Counted from the first letter of the stretch, positions 26,389-36,571 are shown. The stretch: DNA of 64,000 nt from Terriglobales bacterium (GCA_035561515.1 DATMXP010000037.1:60088-124087); one strand, 5' to 3'. Made by a program: numbers and translations. The notes: generated from the letters alone by a model not told the origin.

Positions 26389-26928
26389 TCAGAGTCTGCC
26401 GTCGCGTATCCAAGCGCTCACCTCATCAGTTACGGAAAATCCCTGTTGGGGATTAGCTTCGAACCTCGCTCCTAGACTATACGCGTTCACTTCCAGAGGA
26501 ATGCCGTCGTAGCCTCCGCCATCAAGGAACCCTCGCACATAAAGTTCTGCGAAGCGCGGGATACCAAGTTGGCGATACTGTTCTACGTGAACGAGTTCAT
26601 GGAAGAGCAGACTTTTCGTAAAGGATTCGTGGGAAACGATGACGTCAGAGAATGTGATCGCCGTCATTCGCGTTTGATCTGGCAAATTTGAGAATCCTAA
26701 GTGCCGTAGCATTGGGTAGAACTCCGGATTCCGCACACGTTCGTTCTGAAGCACGAGTACTCTCGCGGACAACACGTCTTCGCGAAAAAAATTGCTCACG
26801 ACCTTCATCTGCTCTTGTGTCAGAGGAGTCGCTCTATTCCGATACTGCTGTTGTTGATCCGTGATGTACTCAGCCACAAGCTGCGAGACCAAGCCGACTT
26901 GTTCTGGTGCTAATTGTGGATCTCCCAC
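26389..26928 (-). CDS. Putative zinc metalloprotease-like protein (HELVH)
   Basis: A 179-aa protein with a zincin motif H110-E111-L-V-H114 and a candidate third ligand E146 in LEVNAYSLG, the pattern of DUF4157-like or SprT-like families. No signal peptide or membrane segment is seen, so it is probably cytoplasmic. It might process a protein or peptide; no substrate is known. It lies between hisS and the carbonic-anhydrase-like gene on the same strand, with gaps of 63 and 44 bp. Confidence 0.72.
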   Translation of the reverse strand: MGDPQLAPEQVGLVSQLVAEYITDQQQQYRNRATPLTQEQMKVVSNFFREDVLSARVLVLQNERVRNPEFYPMLRHLGFSNLPDQTRMTAITFSDVIVSHESFTKSLLFHELVHVEQYRQLGIPRFAELYVRGFLDGGGYDGIPLEVNAYSLGARFEANPQQGFSVTDEVSAWIRDGRL

Positions 26929-26972
26929 GCCTGATTCCTAAACATTGGTGGTTCAGAATTCCTTATTTGTTT

Positions 26973-27500
26973 CTAGAGACCATTGTTTCGTGTTTCCCTT
27001 AAATATTGGTCCCGATACCCCAAATAGTTCCTGCCGTATGTGAGGATCGACGCTTTTTCTTCATCGCTCAACTTGCGGCGGACCTTGCCCGGAGATCCCA
27101 TTACGAGCGAACCGGGTTCGATGACGACACCCTCGGGGATTAGCGTTCCGGCGGCGACGATGCAATCGGAGCCTACGCGCGCACCGTTCAGGATTACCGC
27201 TCCCATCCCGATGAGGCAGCGATCTTCGATCACGCATCCGTGAAGCGTGACGGAGTGGCCAACGGTGACCCAATCGCCGAGGATGACCGGCCACTTGCCA
27301 AGCATGCCGTGAAGGACGCTGCAGTCCTGGATGTTGGAGTTGGCACCGATGCGGATCGAGTGCACGTCGCCACGGACGACGGCGCACATCCAGATGCTGG
27401 CGTTGTCGCCGAGTTCGACGTCACCGATGACCTGCGCGGACTCGTCGATATAGCAGCCCTGGCCGATGCGCGGCAGCACGCCCTTGTACGGTCTGATCAC
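26973..27500 (-). CDS. Gamma-carbonic-anhydrase-family protein
   Basis: A 175-aa left-handed beta-helix protein (hexapeptide repeats throughout). Metal-ligand histidines are in VLHG and VGHSVTLHGC, as in gamma-carbonic anhydrases. The family includes Cam, YrdA and PaaY, which have variable or no activity on CO2. It is cytoplasmic and probably trimeric. It may hydrate CO2, or be a scaffold; the sequence does not decide. Confidence 0.85.
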   Translation of the reverse strand: MIRPYKGVLPRIGQGCYIDESAQVIGDVELGDNASIWMCAVVRGDVHSIRIGANSNIQDCSVLHGMLGKWPVILGDWVTVGHSVTLHGCVIEDRCLIGMGAVILNGARVGSDCIVAAGTLIPEGVVIEPGSLVMGSPGKVRRKLSDEEKASILTYGRNYLGYRDQYLRETRNNGL

Positions 27501-27702
27501 GATAGCCTTCCTGAACCTTTGAACATATCACGGCAGCGTGTGAGCGCCCAACCGGCGATGGAGCGAATGGCGGTACGCGTGCAAGGCGTCCCGAGGCGGG
27601 AACTGAAAAGTTGGATTCAGTGCGGGTTTTGAGACCTACGTAACTGACGGTTTCGCCGGATCGTTGTATCAGTACGGCACACCAATATTTATGGAGTGCT
27701 AA

Positions 27703-30700
27703 ATGCTTCGGCGTGTGCTGTTTGCGGTGTGGTTCGCGGTGATGGTTCTGGTATTGCTGATGCCGGAACGGTTGTTCTCGCAGGATGTTTCGACAGGAAG
27801 CTTGCGCGTGGAGGTGCAGGACGCGTCGGGCGCGCGGATTGCGAAGGCGAACGTGCTGGTGATCCATGAAGAGACCGGACTGCGAAGGGCGGTGGAAACA
27901 GATGAGGATGGAAGGTGCCGGGCGTCGGTGCTGGTACCGGGAAGTTATAGGGTACGGATCGAGTCACAGGGGATGGCGCCGGTGGAGGTGAGCTCCGTCG
28001 TGGTGGAGTTGGGAGCTGAAACAGACCTGCAACTGACGATGCGAGTGGCGGGGACGCATGAAGCGGTGACGGTCTCCGATACGGCTCCGGAGGTGAAGAC
28101 GCGTTCGGGTGAGAACGCCGAAGTGGTGGACCAGAAGAGCATTGCCGAACTTCCGCTGAATGGACGACGGTTTAGTGATTTGGCGCTACTGGTGCCGGGA
28201 GTGGTGGCCGATCCTCGGGGGATGACATCGGCTTCGAACGGAGATTTGTCGTCGGGAGGCATACGAGGATTTCAGTCGAGCTACCTCGTGGATGGAGCAG
28301 ACAACAACAATTCTTTCTTTGCGCAGGCGCGAGGAAGGTATCGGGCACCGTATCAATTTTCCAACGAGGTGGTGCAGGAATTTCGGGTGAACACGAACAA
28401 CTACGGGGCGGAACTGGGACGTGCGGGCGCAGCCGTGGTGAACGTGGTGACGAAATCGGGTTCGAACGAACTGCACGGAAAGCTCTTCTATTTCCTGCGC
28501 GATAGCACGTTCGGCGCGAAGCCTGCGTTTCTGGATTTCAAACCCGAAGATCAACAGCACCAGTTCGGCGTCACCGTCGGCGGGCCGATCCGAAAGAACC
28601 GGGCCTTCTTCTTTGCAGGATTAGACCAGCACATATTCAAGGTTCCGAGCGTAGTGCGGTTCGGTACGGGAACGGCGAGCGTGGTTCCCGGCGTCGGGGA
28701 CTATGAAGTCAGTGATCGCGACCTGGTGTTTCTCGCTTCGGATGCGCTGAACAAGATGGCGGGAAACTTCGAGTCGAGGTTGATTGGGAATGCCGGCTTT
28801 GGGAAGTTGGATCTGGTGCTGTCGCCGACGAATTTGCTCTCTGCCCGCGTGAGTACGTCGCGTTATTACGGTGACAACAACGTGTTCTTCGATCCAGCGA
28901 GCCCGGTCACGAACTACGCGATTACGGAGAACGGCGAGGAAGACGTGAGCACGGTCAGCGCAGTTGCATCGTTGACCAGCGGCATTACGCGAGCCATCAC
29001 GAACAGCTTGCGATTTCAGTACTCACGCGACTGGCAGGCGTCCACGCCGAACGCGAGTTTTGCGCGGACACAGATTGATGGCGTGATCGAGGGTTTTGGC
29101 CGGTCGCTGATCCTGCCGCGTAATACACATGAGTCGAAACTGCACCTGGCGGATTCGATCAGCGTGGATGGGCGGAACCACTCCTGGAAGTTTGGAGGGG
29201 ACTTCGTCCGGACGAAGATCTACAACTACTTTCCTCTCCAATTCGGCGGGGGATACATATTCGACACGATCCGCGTGAACCCGTTCACGTTTGCGCCGGA
29301 GACGTATGGATTGCACCTAAGTCCGTTGCGTGCGTATGCGCACATGGTGCCGCGGTATTACATGCAAAACTTCGGGGATTCGGAATCGCATCCGGACACC
29401 AACGAATATGCATTGTTTGCGCAGGACTCGATGCGGATTGGGCCGGTGGGAATTACGTTTGGCGTGCGCTACGACCGGCAGAGGTTCCGATCGGACAGGT
29501 TGAAGCAGAGTCCGCTGTGGCCGGGTGCAGGCAGGGTGCCGAGCGACGGCAACAACATCGCTCCGAGAATTGGATTTGCGTACGCGCTTGGTGATGACCG
29601 TCCGCTTATGTTCCGTGGCGGCTGGGGAGTGTTTTATACGCGAATCCCGTCGATCTATACATCTTCTGTGGAGACGCAGAACGGGCTGAGCCGGACTCAT
29701 CTGTTCCTCGACAATGCGGACTTCTACGACCGGCAAGTATTTCCGGTTTATCCGAATCCGATTGCCGAGTGTCCGTTGGGCGTGAAGACGTGCGCGCCTC
29801 CGGAGAGTATCGCCGGCAACATGACGAGCGAGGTGTCGGCGTTCGGCAATGGATTCCAGACTCCCTTCGTGCAGCAGGCGACGATCAGCATGGAGCGCGA
29901 AGTGGTGGACAAGGTGTACGTCAGCGGATCGTACCTGTATACGCATGGCGAACACCTGATTCGCGCGAGAGACGTGAACCTGCCGGCGCCGGTGCGGGTG
30001 AGCTATCCGGTGTTCGATGAGGACGGCACCGAGTTTCTCGGCGCCTACTACGATGTGGATTCGTTCACGACGTGGGAGTTTGCAAAGACATCCACATGTA
30101 CGTTCCCGCCCTGTGCAGGACGATTGCAGCGACCCGTGTCGCAACTGGGAGCCATCAATGTTTTCGAGAGTGCCGCGACGAGTATTTATCACGGCGCGAC
30201 GATTTCGGTGAAACGACGGATGAGTAAGGGCCTGTTCTTCCGGGTGGCGTACACATGGGGACAGGCCATCGACGATGGACAGGACGCGTTGGCAGCAGGC
30301 CGTCCCGCGGTCGTGCAGAACTCCTACGCGACAAAATCGGAGCGGGGATGGAGCAGTGTGGACCAAAGACAGCGCTGGGTGGGCGCGTGGACATGGCAGC
30401 CGCGCGTGTCGAAGGGGAACCGCTTCAAGGTGTTCGTGAATAACTGGAAGTTGTCGAACATGTTCACGTATGGAAGTGGGCGGCCAGTGAATGCGCGAAT
30501 CGTGGGAGATGCGAATCGCGACGGCAATACGAGCAATGATCGGTTGCCGGGGTATTCAAGGAACTCGTTCCTGGGGCCGGATTACATGACGTCGGATTTT
30601 CGTGTTTCTAGGACCTTCCGATTTTCCGAGCGGGCGAAGGTCGAACTTCTAGCTGAATTCTTCAACATGTTCAACCGCGACAACAAGCGAGTGGAACTCA

Positions 30701-30864
30701 GCGATGACGGATTCGACAATTCGGCCGCGAGCTTTGTTCCGGAAGACACAGTGGTGAACGCGAAGCATTTTCCGGCGCAGTATCGGAAGCTAGATGGATT
30801 CCTGGTGCCGAAGAACGCCTATGCGCCTCGGCAGGTACAATTCGCGGTCCGATTTTACTACTGA
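27703..30864 (+). CDS. TonB-dependent receptor with carboxypeptidase-like domain
   Basis: A 1053-aa outer-membrane protein. A signal peptide (about residues 1-27) is followed by a carboxypeptidase-regulatory-like Ig domain (about 30-125), then the plug (ELPLNGRRFSDLALLVPGV, IRGFQSSYLVDGADNNN) and a long beta-barrel ending in VRFYY. Acidobacteria carry many such Oar-like proteins and often use them for polymer or siderophore uptake. No glycan-degrading genes or TonB system flank it, so the substrate is unknown. The start lies in a clear upstream gap. Confidence 0.9.
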   Translation: MLRRVLFAVWFAVMVLVLLMPERLFSQDVSTGSLRVEVQDASGARIAKANVLVIHEETGLRRAVETDEDGRCRASVLVPGSYRVRIESQGMAPVEVSSVVVELGAETDLQLTMRVAGTHEAVTVSDTAPEVKTRSGENAEVVDQKSIAELPLNGRRFSDLALLVPGVVADPRGMTSASNGDLSSGGIRGFQSSYLVDGADNNNSFFAQARGRYRAPYQFSNEVVQEFRVNTNNYGAELGRAGAAVVNVVTKSGSNELHGKLFYFLRDSTFGAKPAFLDFKPEDQQHQFGVTVGGPIRKNRAFFFAGLDQHIFKVPSVVRFGTGTASVVPGVGDYEVSDRDLVFLASDALNKMAGNFESRLIGNAGFGKLDLVLSPTNLLSARVSTSRYYGDNNVFFDPASPVTNYAITENGEEDVSTVSAVASLTSGITRAITNSLRFQYSRDWQASTPNASFARTQIDGVIEGFGRSLILPRNTHESKLHLADSISVDGRNHSWKFGGDFVRTKIYNYFPLQFGGGYIFDTIRVNPFTFAPETYGLHLSPLRAYAHMVPRYYMQNFGDSESHPDTNEYALFAQDSMRIGPVGITFGVRYDRQRFRSDRLKQSPLWPGAGRVPSDGNNIAPRIGFAYALGDDRPLMFRGGWGVFYTRIPSIYTSSVETQNGLSRTHLFLDNADFYDRQVFPVYPNPIAECPLGVKTCAPPESIAGNMTSEVSAFGNGFQTPFVQQATISMEREVVDKVYVSGSYLYTHGEHLIRARDVNLPAPVRVSYPVFDEDGTEFLGAYYDVDSFTTWEFAKTSTCTFPPCAGRLQRPVSQLGAINVFESAATSIYHGATISVKRRMSKGLFFRVAYTWGQAIDDGQDALAAGRPAVVQNSYATKSERGWSSVDQRQRWVGAWTWQPRVSKGNRFKVFVNNWKLSNMFTYGSGRPVNARIVGDANRDGNTSNDRLPGYSRNSFLGPDYMTSDFRVSRTFRFSERAKVELLAEFFNMFNRDNKRVELSDDGFDNSAASFVPEDTVVNAKHFPAQYRKLDGFLVPKNAYAPRQVQFAVRFYY

Positions 30865-30976
30865 GGATTAAGGTCGTATCAAAGTGAGAATATTACTGAA
30901 ACTGCTTGACTTGTGGGCAGTTCCCGCAAAAGATAGATGAGGTGCCCGACGTGGGCTAGTTAGGTGGTGTTTCAGT

Positions 30977-31177
30977 TTGGCAGAAGTACGGGTCCAGGAG
31001 GGCGAATCGTTAGAGAACGCTCTTCGGCGCTTCAAGCGCAAGGTTCAGCAGGAAGACATCATTAAGGAAGTCAAGAGACACTCCTTCTACCTGAAGCCGG
31101 GCGAAAAGAAACGCGTTAAGGAAGCCGTCGCACGCAAGCGCAGCCGCAAGAAAGCGCGTAAGGAGCAAAGCGACTAG
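30977..31177 (+). CDS. rpsU: 30S ribosomal protein S21
   Basis: A 66-aa basic S21 protein, important for translation initiation. The pattern VQEGESLENALRRFKRKV and the Lys/Arg-rich tail are diagnostic. It uses a TTG start with AGGTGGT upstream, which may keep translation low. A possible promoter TTGACT (30906-30911) with a weak AAGATA 18 bp downstream is present. A weak hairpin follows it. Confidence 0.93.
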   Translation: MAEVRVQEGESLENALRRFKRKVQQEDIIKEVKRHSFYLKPGEKKRVKEAVARKRSRKKARKEQSD

Positions 31178-31197
31178 GCAAGAGTTATCAACAAATC

Positions 31198-31231
31198 GGG
31201 GCCGCTATTCAATCTCCCCCAAAGCGGCCCC
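31198..31231 (+). terminator. Possible terminator after rpsU
   Basis: Stem ggggccgct / agcggcccc (31198-31206, 31223-31231) with a 16-nt loop; only a weak T run (ttcactattt) follows, so it may be an attenuating or Rho-assisted site. Confidence 0.5.
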
Positions 31232-31448
31232 TTCACTATTTCTGGCCGCGGCTTTGCGGCATAGTTAATACGAATTCATCAGCAGTCTGCAGTTTGCATT
31301 TATACGGCTTTATTCGAGTCAGGGCTTCCGCCCAGGGTCGAAAACAGGGAACCTTAACCTCGGCGGTACCGGATCTTGGTGCATAAGGCGGGGTGTAGTC
31401 GTATGCCCGGATGACGTGCCGCGAGGGGCGCGGGGTTGAAGGGAGCAT

Positions 31449-31757
31449 ATGGAATTCCAGGACAAGGTTTTAAAGTGCGTAGACTGCGGGTCCGACTTCG
31501 TATTCACAGCGGGGGAACAGCTTTTCTTCCACGATAAGCAGTTCAAGAACGAGCCAAAACGCTGCAAGGCGTGCAAAGCGAAACGAGCTTCAGCATTGGG
31601 TATCTCGACGCCCGGCTCGTATCCAAAGGTTGAAACCAGGACGAGTTGTTCCCAGTGCGGCAAGGAAACCACGGTTCCCTTTAAGCCCACGCAGGGGCGT
31701 CCAGTGTTTTGCCGTGAATGCTTCCAGCAGAAGCGGGCGACTGCAGCGACAGCATAA
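31449..31757 (+). CDS. Double zinc-ribbon protein
   Basis: A 102-aa protein with two zinc-binding units: C10-x2-C13 with C39-x2-C42, and C67-x2-C70 with C88-x2-C91. The remainder is basic. The first unit resembles the CxxC 'probable zinc-ribbon' domain, which is usual in short bacterial proteins of unknown role. It may bind nucleic acid or be a regulator. A palindrome (31792-31829) follows. Confidence 0.8.
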   Translation: MEFQDKVLKCVDCGSDFVFTAGEQLFFHDKQFKNEPKRCKACKAKRASALGISTPGSYPKVETRTSCSQCGKETTVPFKPTQGRPVFCRECFQQKRATAATA

Positions 31758-31791
31758 GCAGCAGGCTGGCAGGTCTCCATCCAGGTTCAGT

Positions 31792-31829
31792 GGTTTGCGC
31801 TCAAGGTGTGGTAGCCGTGGGCGCAAACC
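31792..31829. repeat. Inverted repeat downstream of the zinc-ribbon gene
   Basis: Arms ggtttgcgc (31792-31800) and gcgcaaacc (31821-31829) with a 20-nt loop. No T-run directly follows, but a second weak hairpin and ctccttttt lie just downstream. Confidence 0.5.
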
Positions 31830-31906
31830 CAGTCTTCCGACCGGCGCCTTTGGCGTTCTCCTTTTTCCAGCATTGAGCTTCTTCCATCCCTGATAATGAA
31901 GAACAT

Positions 31907-32497
31907 ATGTCCCTTCTGGACCGGCTTTTTCCCCGTCAACGAATCACTATCGAAGATCAACTCGCAACTTTGGCGGAGTGTGGCATCCGTCTGAGTCCCG
32001 AATTCGGGGTTGATAATTTGCTGGAGTTCTTTCCTCGCGAAAAGTTCGAGTTGAGCAAATATGCCGGGCTGGTGATCACGATGGGTGGCGAGTGGAAGGA
32101 CGGCCGACCGTTATCTGATAACGTCTGGCACCTGGATACGGAATGCATCGAGTCGCCGGGTGACTATGCGTTTATAGCCAAGCGGATGAAAAATCTCGCC
32201 CAGGGGGAATTGGCGATCGAGAACATTCGTGACAGGGTGGACATCGAAAACGGCGATGCCTGGGTGGAGTTTGACTTAAATGGCGAGACGATCCATTGGG
32301 GAGCACGAGTGGATCGGGATTGGATTGATCCGGCGATTTTGTCCCATTTCTGTGCACTCCTGGAAGCGCAGGGTGGCATGCGCCGCTTCACGTACATGGA
32401 TTTGAAAGGCCAGGACTGTGTTCTCGGCTGTGCAACCGAGGAAGAACTAAGGCGCCTTCGCAAGGAAACAGGGTTGAGGTTCACCTGGCTGGCGTAA
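31907..32497 (+). CDS. Hypothetical protein
   Basis: A 196-aa soluble protein with no signal or membrane segment. It contains alternating acidic and aromatic stretches and an internal VWHLDTECIESPGDYAFI tract. I recognise no family. It stands alone on the plus strand; function unknown. Confidence 0.68.
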   Translation: MSLLDRLFPRQRITIEDQLATLAECGIRLSPEFGVDNLLEFFPREKFELSKYAGLVITMGGEWKDGRPLSDNVWHLDTECIESPGDYAFIAKRMKNLAQGELAIENIRDRVDIENGDAWVEFDLNGETIHWGARVDRDWIDPAILSHFCALLEAQGGMRRFTYMDLKGQDCVLGCATEEELRRLRKETGLRFTWLA

Positions 32498-32638
32498 ACG
32501 CCTGGCACGAGTAAGGGTTCAGGGCCCCGGCGTCCATAAAAATACTACTTCGGTCACCTCCAAAGCCGAGTAGAAGCATCCAAACTGGGGTTCAACCATT
32601 CAGCCACTTCGGGGACATATCCACAATCTGGAGGAAGT

Positions 32639-33211
32639 ATGAAGTTGAAAGTCTTGTGTTTCGTGTTGGCTGCGAGCATGGTTGCATTCGGTCAGGGTCG
32701 AGGCGGCGGCCGTCCGTCGGGATCGATGGGAAGCGGCAATGCCGGAGGCATGGGCCAAAGTGGCATGGGCCAGAGTGGCATGGGTCAGAGCGGGATGGAC
32801 CACGGCGGGATGGGTATGCCGGGGTCGACTACCCATGGAAATCGGCCTGACATGCAGCAAGCTGGCGAACATCAGAACACCAATGTAGGCAAGCAGTCCC
32901 CGGACACGATTCTCAGCAAAGACACCAAGCTGAGTTCCAATCTCGAGAAGCTGCTTCCGTCCGGTACCACGGCACAGCAGGCGTGCTCGGGTTACAGGAA
33001 TCTAGGACAGTGCGTTGCGGCGATCCACGTTTCGAATAACCTGGGGATCCCGTTTGCTGACCTCAAGGCGAAAACAACCGGAAGCTCCTCGTTAGAACTC
33101 GGCAAAGCAATTCACGAACTGAAGCCCGAAGCGGATGCCAAGGCAGAAATGAAGAAGGCAAAGTCGCAGGCGAAGACGGACCTGAGCACGGCCAGCAATC
33201 CCGGTCAATAA
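32639..33211 (+). CDS. Exported protein with Gly-Met-Gln-Ser repeats
   Basis: A 190-aa protein with signal peptide (residues about 1-19, ending VAFGQG). Residues about 20-60 are Gly/Met/Ser-rich and include three 15-bp coding repeats (32747-32791, GMGQS unit). The C-terminal half is helical and Lys-rich, containing two Cys (ACSGYRNLGQC). A Shine-Dalgarno GGAGG precedes the ATG. It is probably periplasmic; function unknown. A terminator follows. Confidence 0.73.
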   Translation: MKLKVLCFVLAASMVAFGQGRGGGRPSGSMGSGNAGGMGQSGMGQSGMGQSGMDHGGMGMPGSTTHGNRPDMQQAGEHQNTNVGKQSPDTILSKDTKLSSNLEKLLPSGTTAQQACSGYRNLGQCVAAIHVSNNLGIPFADLKAKTTGSSSLELGKAIHELKPEADAKAEMKKAKSQAKTDLSTASNPGQ

Positions 33212-33233
33212 GCAACGACAACTCAGTTGTGAG

Positions 33234-33261
33234 AGAGGCAGACGATTGTCTGCCTCTTTTT
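33234..33261. terminator. Terminator between convergent genes
   Basis: Stem agaggcagac / gtctgcctct (33234-33243, 33248-33257), 4-nt loop, followed by tttt. It lies between the secreted-protein stop (33211) and the drug-exporter stop (33260). Confidence 0.82.
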
Positions 33262-34879
33262 ACATGTGCACGAGTTCCGGTTCCGGCGCTTCTTTCGAGA
33301 CCGGCTTGGTATGAGGCGACCGCCCGAGTGATTGCAGCAATCTTGAGCGCTTTCGCGGGTTATGCAGCAACAAAACGAGCGGGACAACAGCGAAGGAGAT
33401 CATCGCCATGATCCAGAAGGCTTCCACGAACGAGAGCATCGTGGCCTGCCGTTGGACCAAGCCGTAGAGGGCCCCGAGTGCCTGTCGCGAAGCAGTGTAG
33501 GCGTCCGAACCGCGCGACATGAACCAGAGTTTCATCTGCTCGAGCATGGTTTGCGTTTCAACGTCCCAAGCAGGAAGCTTTTCTACCAACCGGCTTTGAT
33601 GTAACTGCGTGCGGCGGGACACAAAGGTCATCATCAGAGCCACGCCAAAGCTGCCGCCGATGTTGCGCATCAGGTTGAAGATCGCGGTGGCGTTTCCCAT
33701 CCGGTCCTTGGGAATGTGCGAGATGGCGGACGCGGCGAGCGGGACGAAGGTGCAGCTCATGCCTACACCCTGAAGGACCTGGGGCCAGAAGATGTCCCAA
33801 TAGCCCGCATAGAGGTTTAGCTGCGAGAGCTGCCAGGTGGTGAAGCCACTCATTGCGAGGCCAAACCCAAGGATCTTGCGGGGATCCCACTTTCCGGTGA
33901 GAACACCAACGAGCGGAGTGAACAGGAGCGCGCCGATGCCGCGAGGCGACAGGGCAAGCCCGGACTGCAGGGCGGGATAGTTCAGGAGTGTCTGCAAGTA
34001 GATGGGCAGGAGTACGAGGCTTCCGTAAAGGACGAAAGCCACAACGGTCATGAGGGTGACACCCGTCGCGAAGGTGCGGTCTTTCAGGGCGCGCAGATCG
34101 ACGATCGGATGAGCCGCCGTGAGTTCACGGATGACCATGCCAACCAAACCGATCACGCATATCGTGGCGTAAATCTGGATGGAGTGGGAGGCAAACCAGT
34201 CATTCTTCTGGCCAGTGTCGAGGACAATCTGAAGGCATCCGAAACCGAGGGCTAGAAAAATGATTCCGGGTACGTCGATCTTGCCCTTTGGGCGCTTGAG
34301 GTAGGGAGGATCCCAGACGAAGGTTCCCATCATGACGAGGGATAGAACTCCGACGGGGACATTGATGAAGAAGATCCAGCGCCAGCTATAGGAGTCGGTG
34401 ATCCATCCTCCGAGAGTTGGTCCAATGATAGGTGCGAGAAGGATGCCGATGGAATATGCCGCCATCGCGTGACCGTGCTTTTCGGGTGGGAAGCTCTCGA
34501 GCATGGTGGCTTGGGCCAAGGGGACCATGCCGCCTCCGGTAACACCCTGGAGGATACGGAAGAAGATGAGCGACTCGAGGCTGGTGGCGAGCCCGCACAG
34601 CAGCGAGGTGATAGAGAATCCGGCGACGCAGAAAAGGAGCATGCGACGACGGCCGAAGAAACTTGCCAGCCATCCCGACATCGGCAGGATGATGGCATTG
34701 GAAACAAGGTAAGAGGTGACCACCCACGTGCCCTCGTCAACGGACGCGGAGAGGTTTCCGGAAATGTGAGGGATGGATACGTTGACGACGGTGGTGTCGA
34801 GAACTTCCATGAACGTCGCCAGCATGACCGACCAGGTGACGAGCCATGGATTTACGTGTCTGTAGTTGTCTTCGGACAC
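33260..34879 (-). CDS. DHA2-family MFS multidrug exporter (EmrB/QacA type)
   Basis: A 539-aa protein with about 14 transmembrane segments, the DHA2 layout. The N-terminal motif LDTTVVNVSIPHI is diagnostic, and a GRRRM loop motif is present. It would export drugs or other hydrophobic compounds using the proton gradient. No HlyD-type (EmrA) partner or TolC gene is adjacent, so it may work alone or use a partner elsewhere. Confidence 0.88.
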   Translation of the reverse strand: MSEDNYRHVNPWLVTWSVMLATFMEVLDTTVVNVSIPHISGNLSASVDEGTWVVTSYLVSNAIILPMSGWLASFFGRRRMLLFCVAGFSITSLLCGLATSLESLIFFRILQGVTGGGMVPLAQATMLESFPPEKHGHAMAAYSIGILLAPIIGPTLGGWITDSYSWRWIFFINVPVGVLSLVMMGTFVWDPPYLKRPKGKIDVPGIIFLALGFGCLQIVLDTGQKNDWFASHSIQIYATICVIGLVGMVIRELTAAHPIVDLRALKDRTFATGVTLMTVVAFVLYGSLVLLPIYLQTLLNYPALQSGLALSPRGIGALLFTPLVGVLTGKWDPRKILGFGLAMSGFTTWQLSQLNLYAGYWDIFWPQVLQGVGMSCTFVPLAASAISHIPKDRMGNATAIFNLMRNIGGSFGVALMMTFVSRRTQLHQSRLVEKLPAWDVETQTMLEQMKLWFMSRGSDAYTASRQALGALYGLVQRQATMLSFVEAFWIMAMISFAVVPLVLLLHNPRKRSRLLQSLGRSPHTKPVSKEAPEPELVHM

Positions 34880-35006
34880 CTTCGTTTGACGTAAACGCTA
34901 GCTCGCAGCCGGATTCACGGCAGTGATGGAAAGACTACAGCCGCGTGATATGCGACAGGTATGGAACCTGACGGGAAGTAGCGGCGGGAAGAAAAGAGCG
35001 CAAACG

Positions 35007-35035
35007 CAAAAAAGCCTGGCAGTGGCTGCCAGGCT
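35007..35035 (-). terminator. Terminator after the aldehyde dehydrogenase
   Basis: Stem agcctggcag / ctgccaggct (35013-35022, 35026-35035) with a 3-nt loop; read on the minus strand it is followed by tttttt. It lies 19 bp after the dehydrogenase stop. Confidence 0.82.
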
Positions 35036-35053
35036 ATAACAAAAACGTTACAA

Positions 35054-36571
35054 CTATTCGGGCCGGTCGATCTGGGCCTTTTGGAGTTTGTCGGAGTAAT
35101 CGACGTAAACGGCCTTCCATTCGCAGAAGAAGTCGAGTGCGCCGATACCGCCCTCGCGATGGCCGTTGCCGGTCTGCTTCACGCCTCCGAACGGGAGGTG
35201 AACTTCCGCGCCAATCGTCGGGGCGTTCACGTAGGTGATGCCTGCTTCGAGGTCGCGAACGGCTTTGAAGGCACGGTTCACGTCCTTGGTGTAGATGGCA
35301 GACGACAGGCCGTACTTGATGTCGTTAGCGATTGCGATGGCCTCGTCCATGTCATTGCAGGGAATAATTGAGACGACAGGGCCAAAAATCTCTTCCTGGG
35401 CAATGCGCATTTTCCGATCGACATCGCCGAAGACGGTCGGCTCAAGGAACCAGCCATGCGCGTACGCACCGTCCGAGAGACGGTTGCCGCCGGTCAGGAG
35501 TTTCGCGCCTTCCTTCTTGCCGATCTCGATGTAGCTGAGGTCGGTATTCAGTTGCGCTTCGTTCACCGCAGGGCCCATGTCTACTGACTCATCCAGTCCA
35601 TTGCCGATCTTCAGTTTCTTAGCGCGGCGGACAAGTTCTTCCACGAACTGTTTGTAGATGCCTTTCTGCACGATGATGCGGCTGGTGGCGGTGCAGCGCT
35701 GGCCGGTGGTGCCGAACGCGCCCCACAACGCACCTTCGAGAGCGAGATCGAGGTTGGCGTCGTCGAGGACGATCATCGGGTTCTTGCCGCCGAGTTCGAG
35801 CGAGCAGCGCTTAAAGGTCTGCGCGCACTCGGCACCGACAATCTTGCCGACTTCCGAGGATCCGGTCAGGGAGATGGCACGGACATCAGGATGCTGGGTG
35901 AGCGGCGTGCCGACCTGGGACCCGGTTCCGGCGACGATGTTCACAACGCCTCTGGGAACGCCTGCGTCGGTGAGCGCAGAGACAAAGTTGAATACTGAGA
36001 GCGGCGTATCCTGTGCGGGCTTAATGACCGCTGTGTTCCCGGCCACAAGGGCAGGGAAGAGCTTCCAGGAAGGGATCGCCATGGGGAAGTTCCACGGCGT
36101 GATCATGCCGCAGACTCCCAGGGGCTGCTTCACGCACATTGCGAACTTGTTGGGAAGTTCGGATGGCGTGGTGTGGCCGAACATCCGGCGACCTTCACCG
36201 GCGAAGTAGTAGCCGGTATCGATGGCTTCCTGGGTATCGCCGCGAGTCTCCTTGATGACCTTGCCCATCTCGCGAGTCATGTCGCGAGAGAACTCTTCTT
36301 TCTTCTTTTCCAGAATGCGCGAGGCTTCGTAAAGCATCTCGGCACGGCGCGGAGCGGGAAAGAGACGCCACTTGGCGAACGCGCGCTTCGCGGCGTCGAC
36401 GGCGGCATCCACGTCTTCTTTACCGGATTTCTGGAAAACGCCGACGATTTCACGGGTATCGGCTGGGTTGCGGTTTTCGAAGGTCTGTCCTGTACGCGAC
36501 TCGACCCACTCGCCGTCTATGTAGTTTTTGTAGGTTTTAGTGCTGGTACTGCGAATGGCATCGGTAGCCAT
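35054..36571 (-). CDS. NAD(P)-dependent aldehyde dehydrogenase
   Basis: A 505-aa ALDH of normal length. Catalytic E259 (LELGGKNP) and nucleophile C293 (GQRCTATSR) are present, with the nucleotide site GSSEVG. Overall it resembles ALDHs acting on semialdehydes such as 2-oxoglutarate semialdehyde, but the substrate is not certain. The start at 36571 is preferred because GGAGGAAAC is directly upstream; the frame itself runs on to 36640. Confidence 0.9.
   Translation of the reverse strand: MATDAIRSTSTKTYKNYIDGEWVESRTGQTFENRNPADTREIVGVFQKSGKEDVDAAVDAAKRAFAKWRLFPAPRRAEMLYEASRILEKKKEEFSRDMTREMGKVIKETRGDTQEAIDTGYYFAGEGRRMFGHTTPSELPNKFAMCVKQPLGVCGMITPWNFPMAIPSWKLFPALVAGNTAVIKPAQDTPLSVFNFVSALTDAGVPRGVVNIVAGTGSQVGTPLTQHPDVRAISLTGSSEVGKIVGAECAQTFKRCSLELGGKNPMIVLDDANLDLALEGALWGAFGTTGQRCTATSRIIVQKGIYKQFVEELVRRAKKLKIGNGLDESVDMGPAVNEAQLNTDLSYIEIGKKEGAKLLTGGNRLSDGAYAHGWFLEPTVFGDVDRKMRIAQEEIFGPVVSIIPCNDMDEAIAIANDIKYGLSSAIYTKDVNRAFKAVRDLEAGITYVNAPTIGAEVHLPFGGVKQTGNGHREGGIGALDFFCEWKAVYVDYSDKLQKAQIDRPE

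Noticed and set aside
29317..30366. Long minus-strand open frame inside the TonB receptor gene
   Set aside because: Arg/His-rich shadow translation without motifs; the TonB receptor frame is continuous and matches its family.
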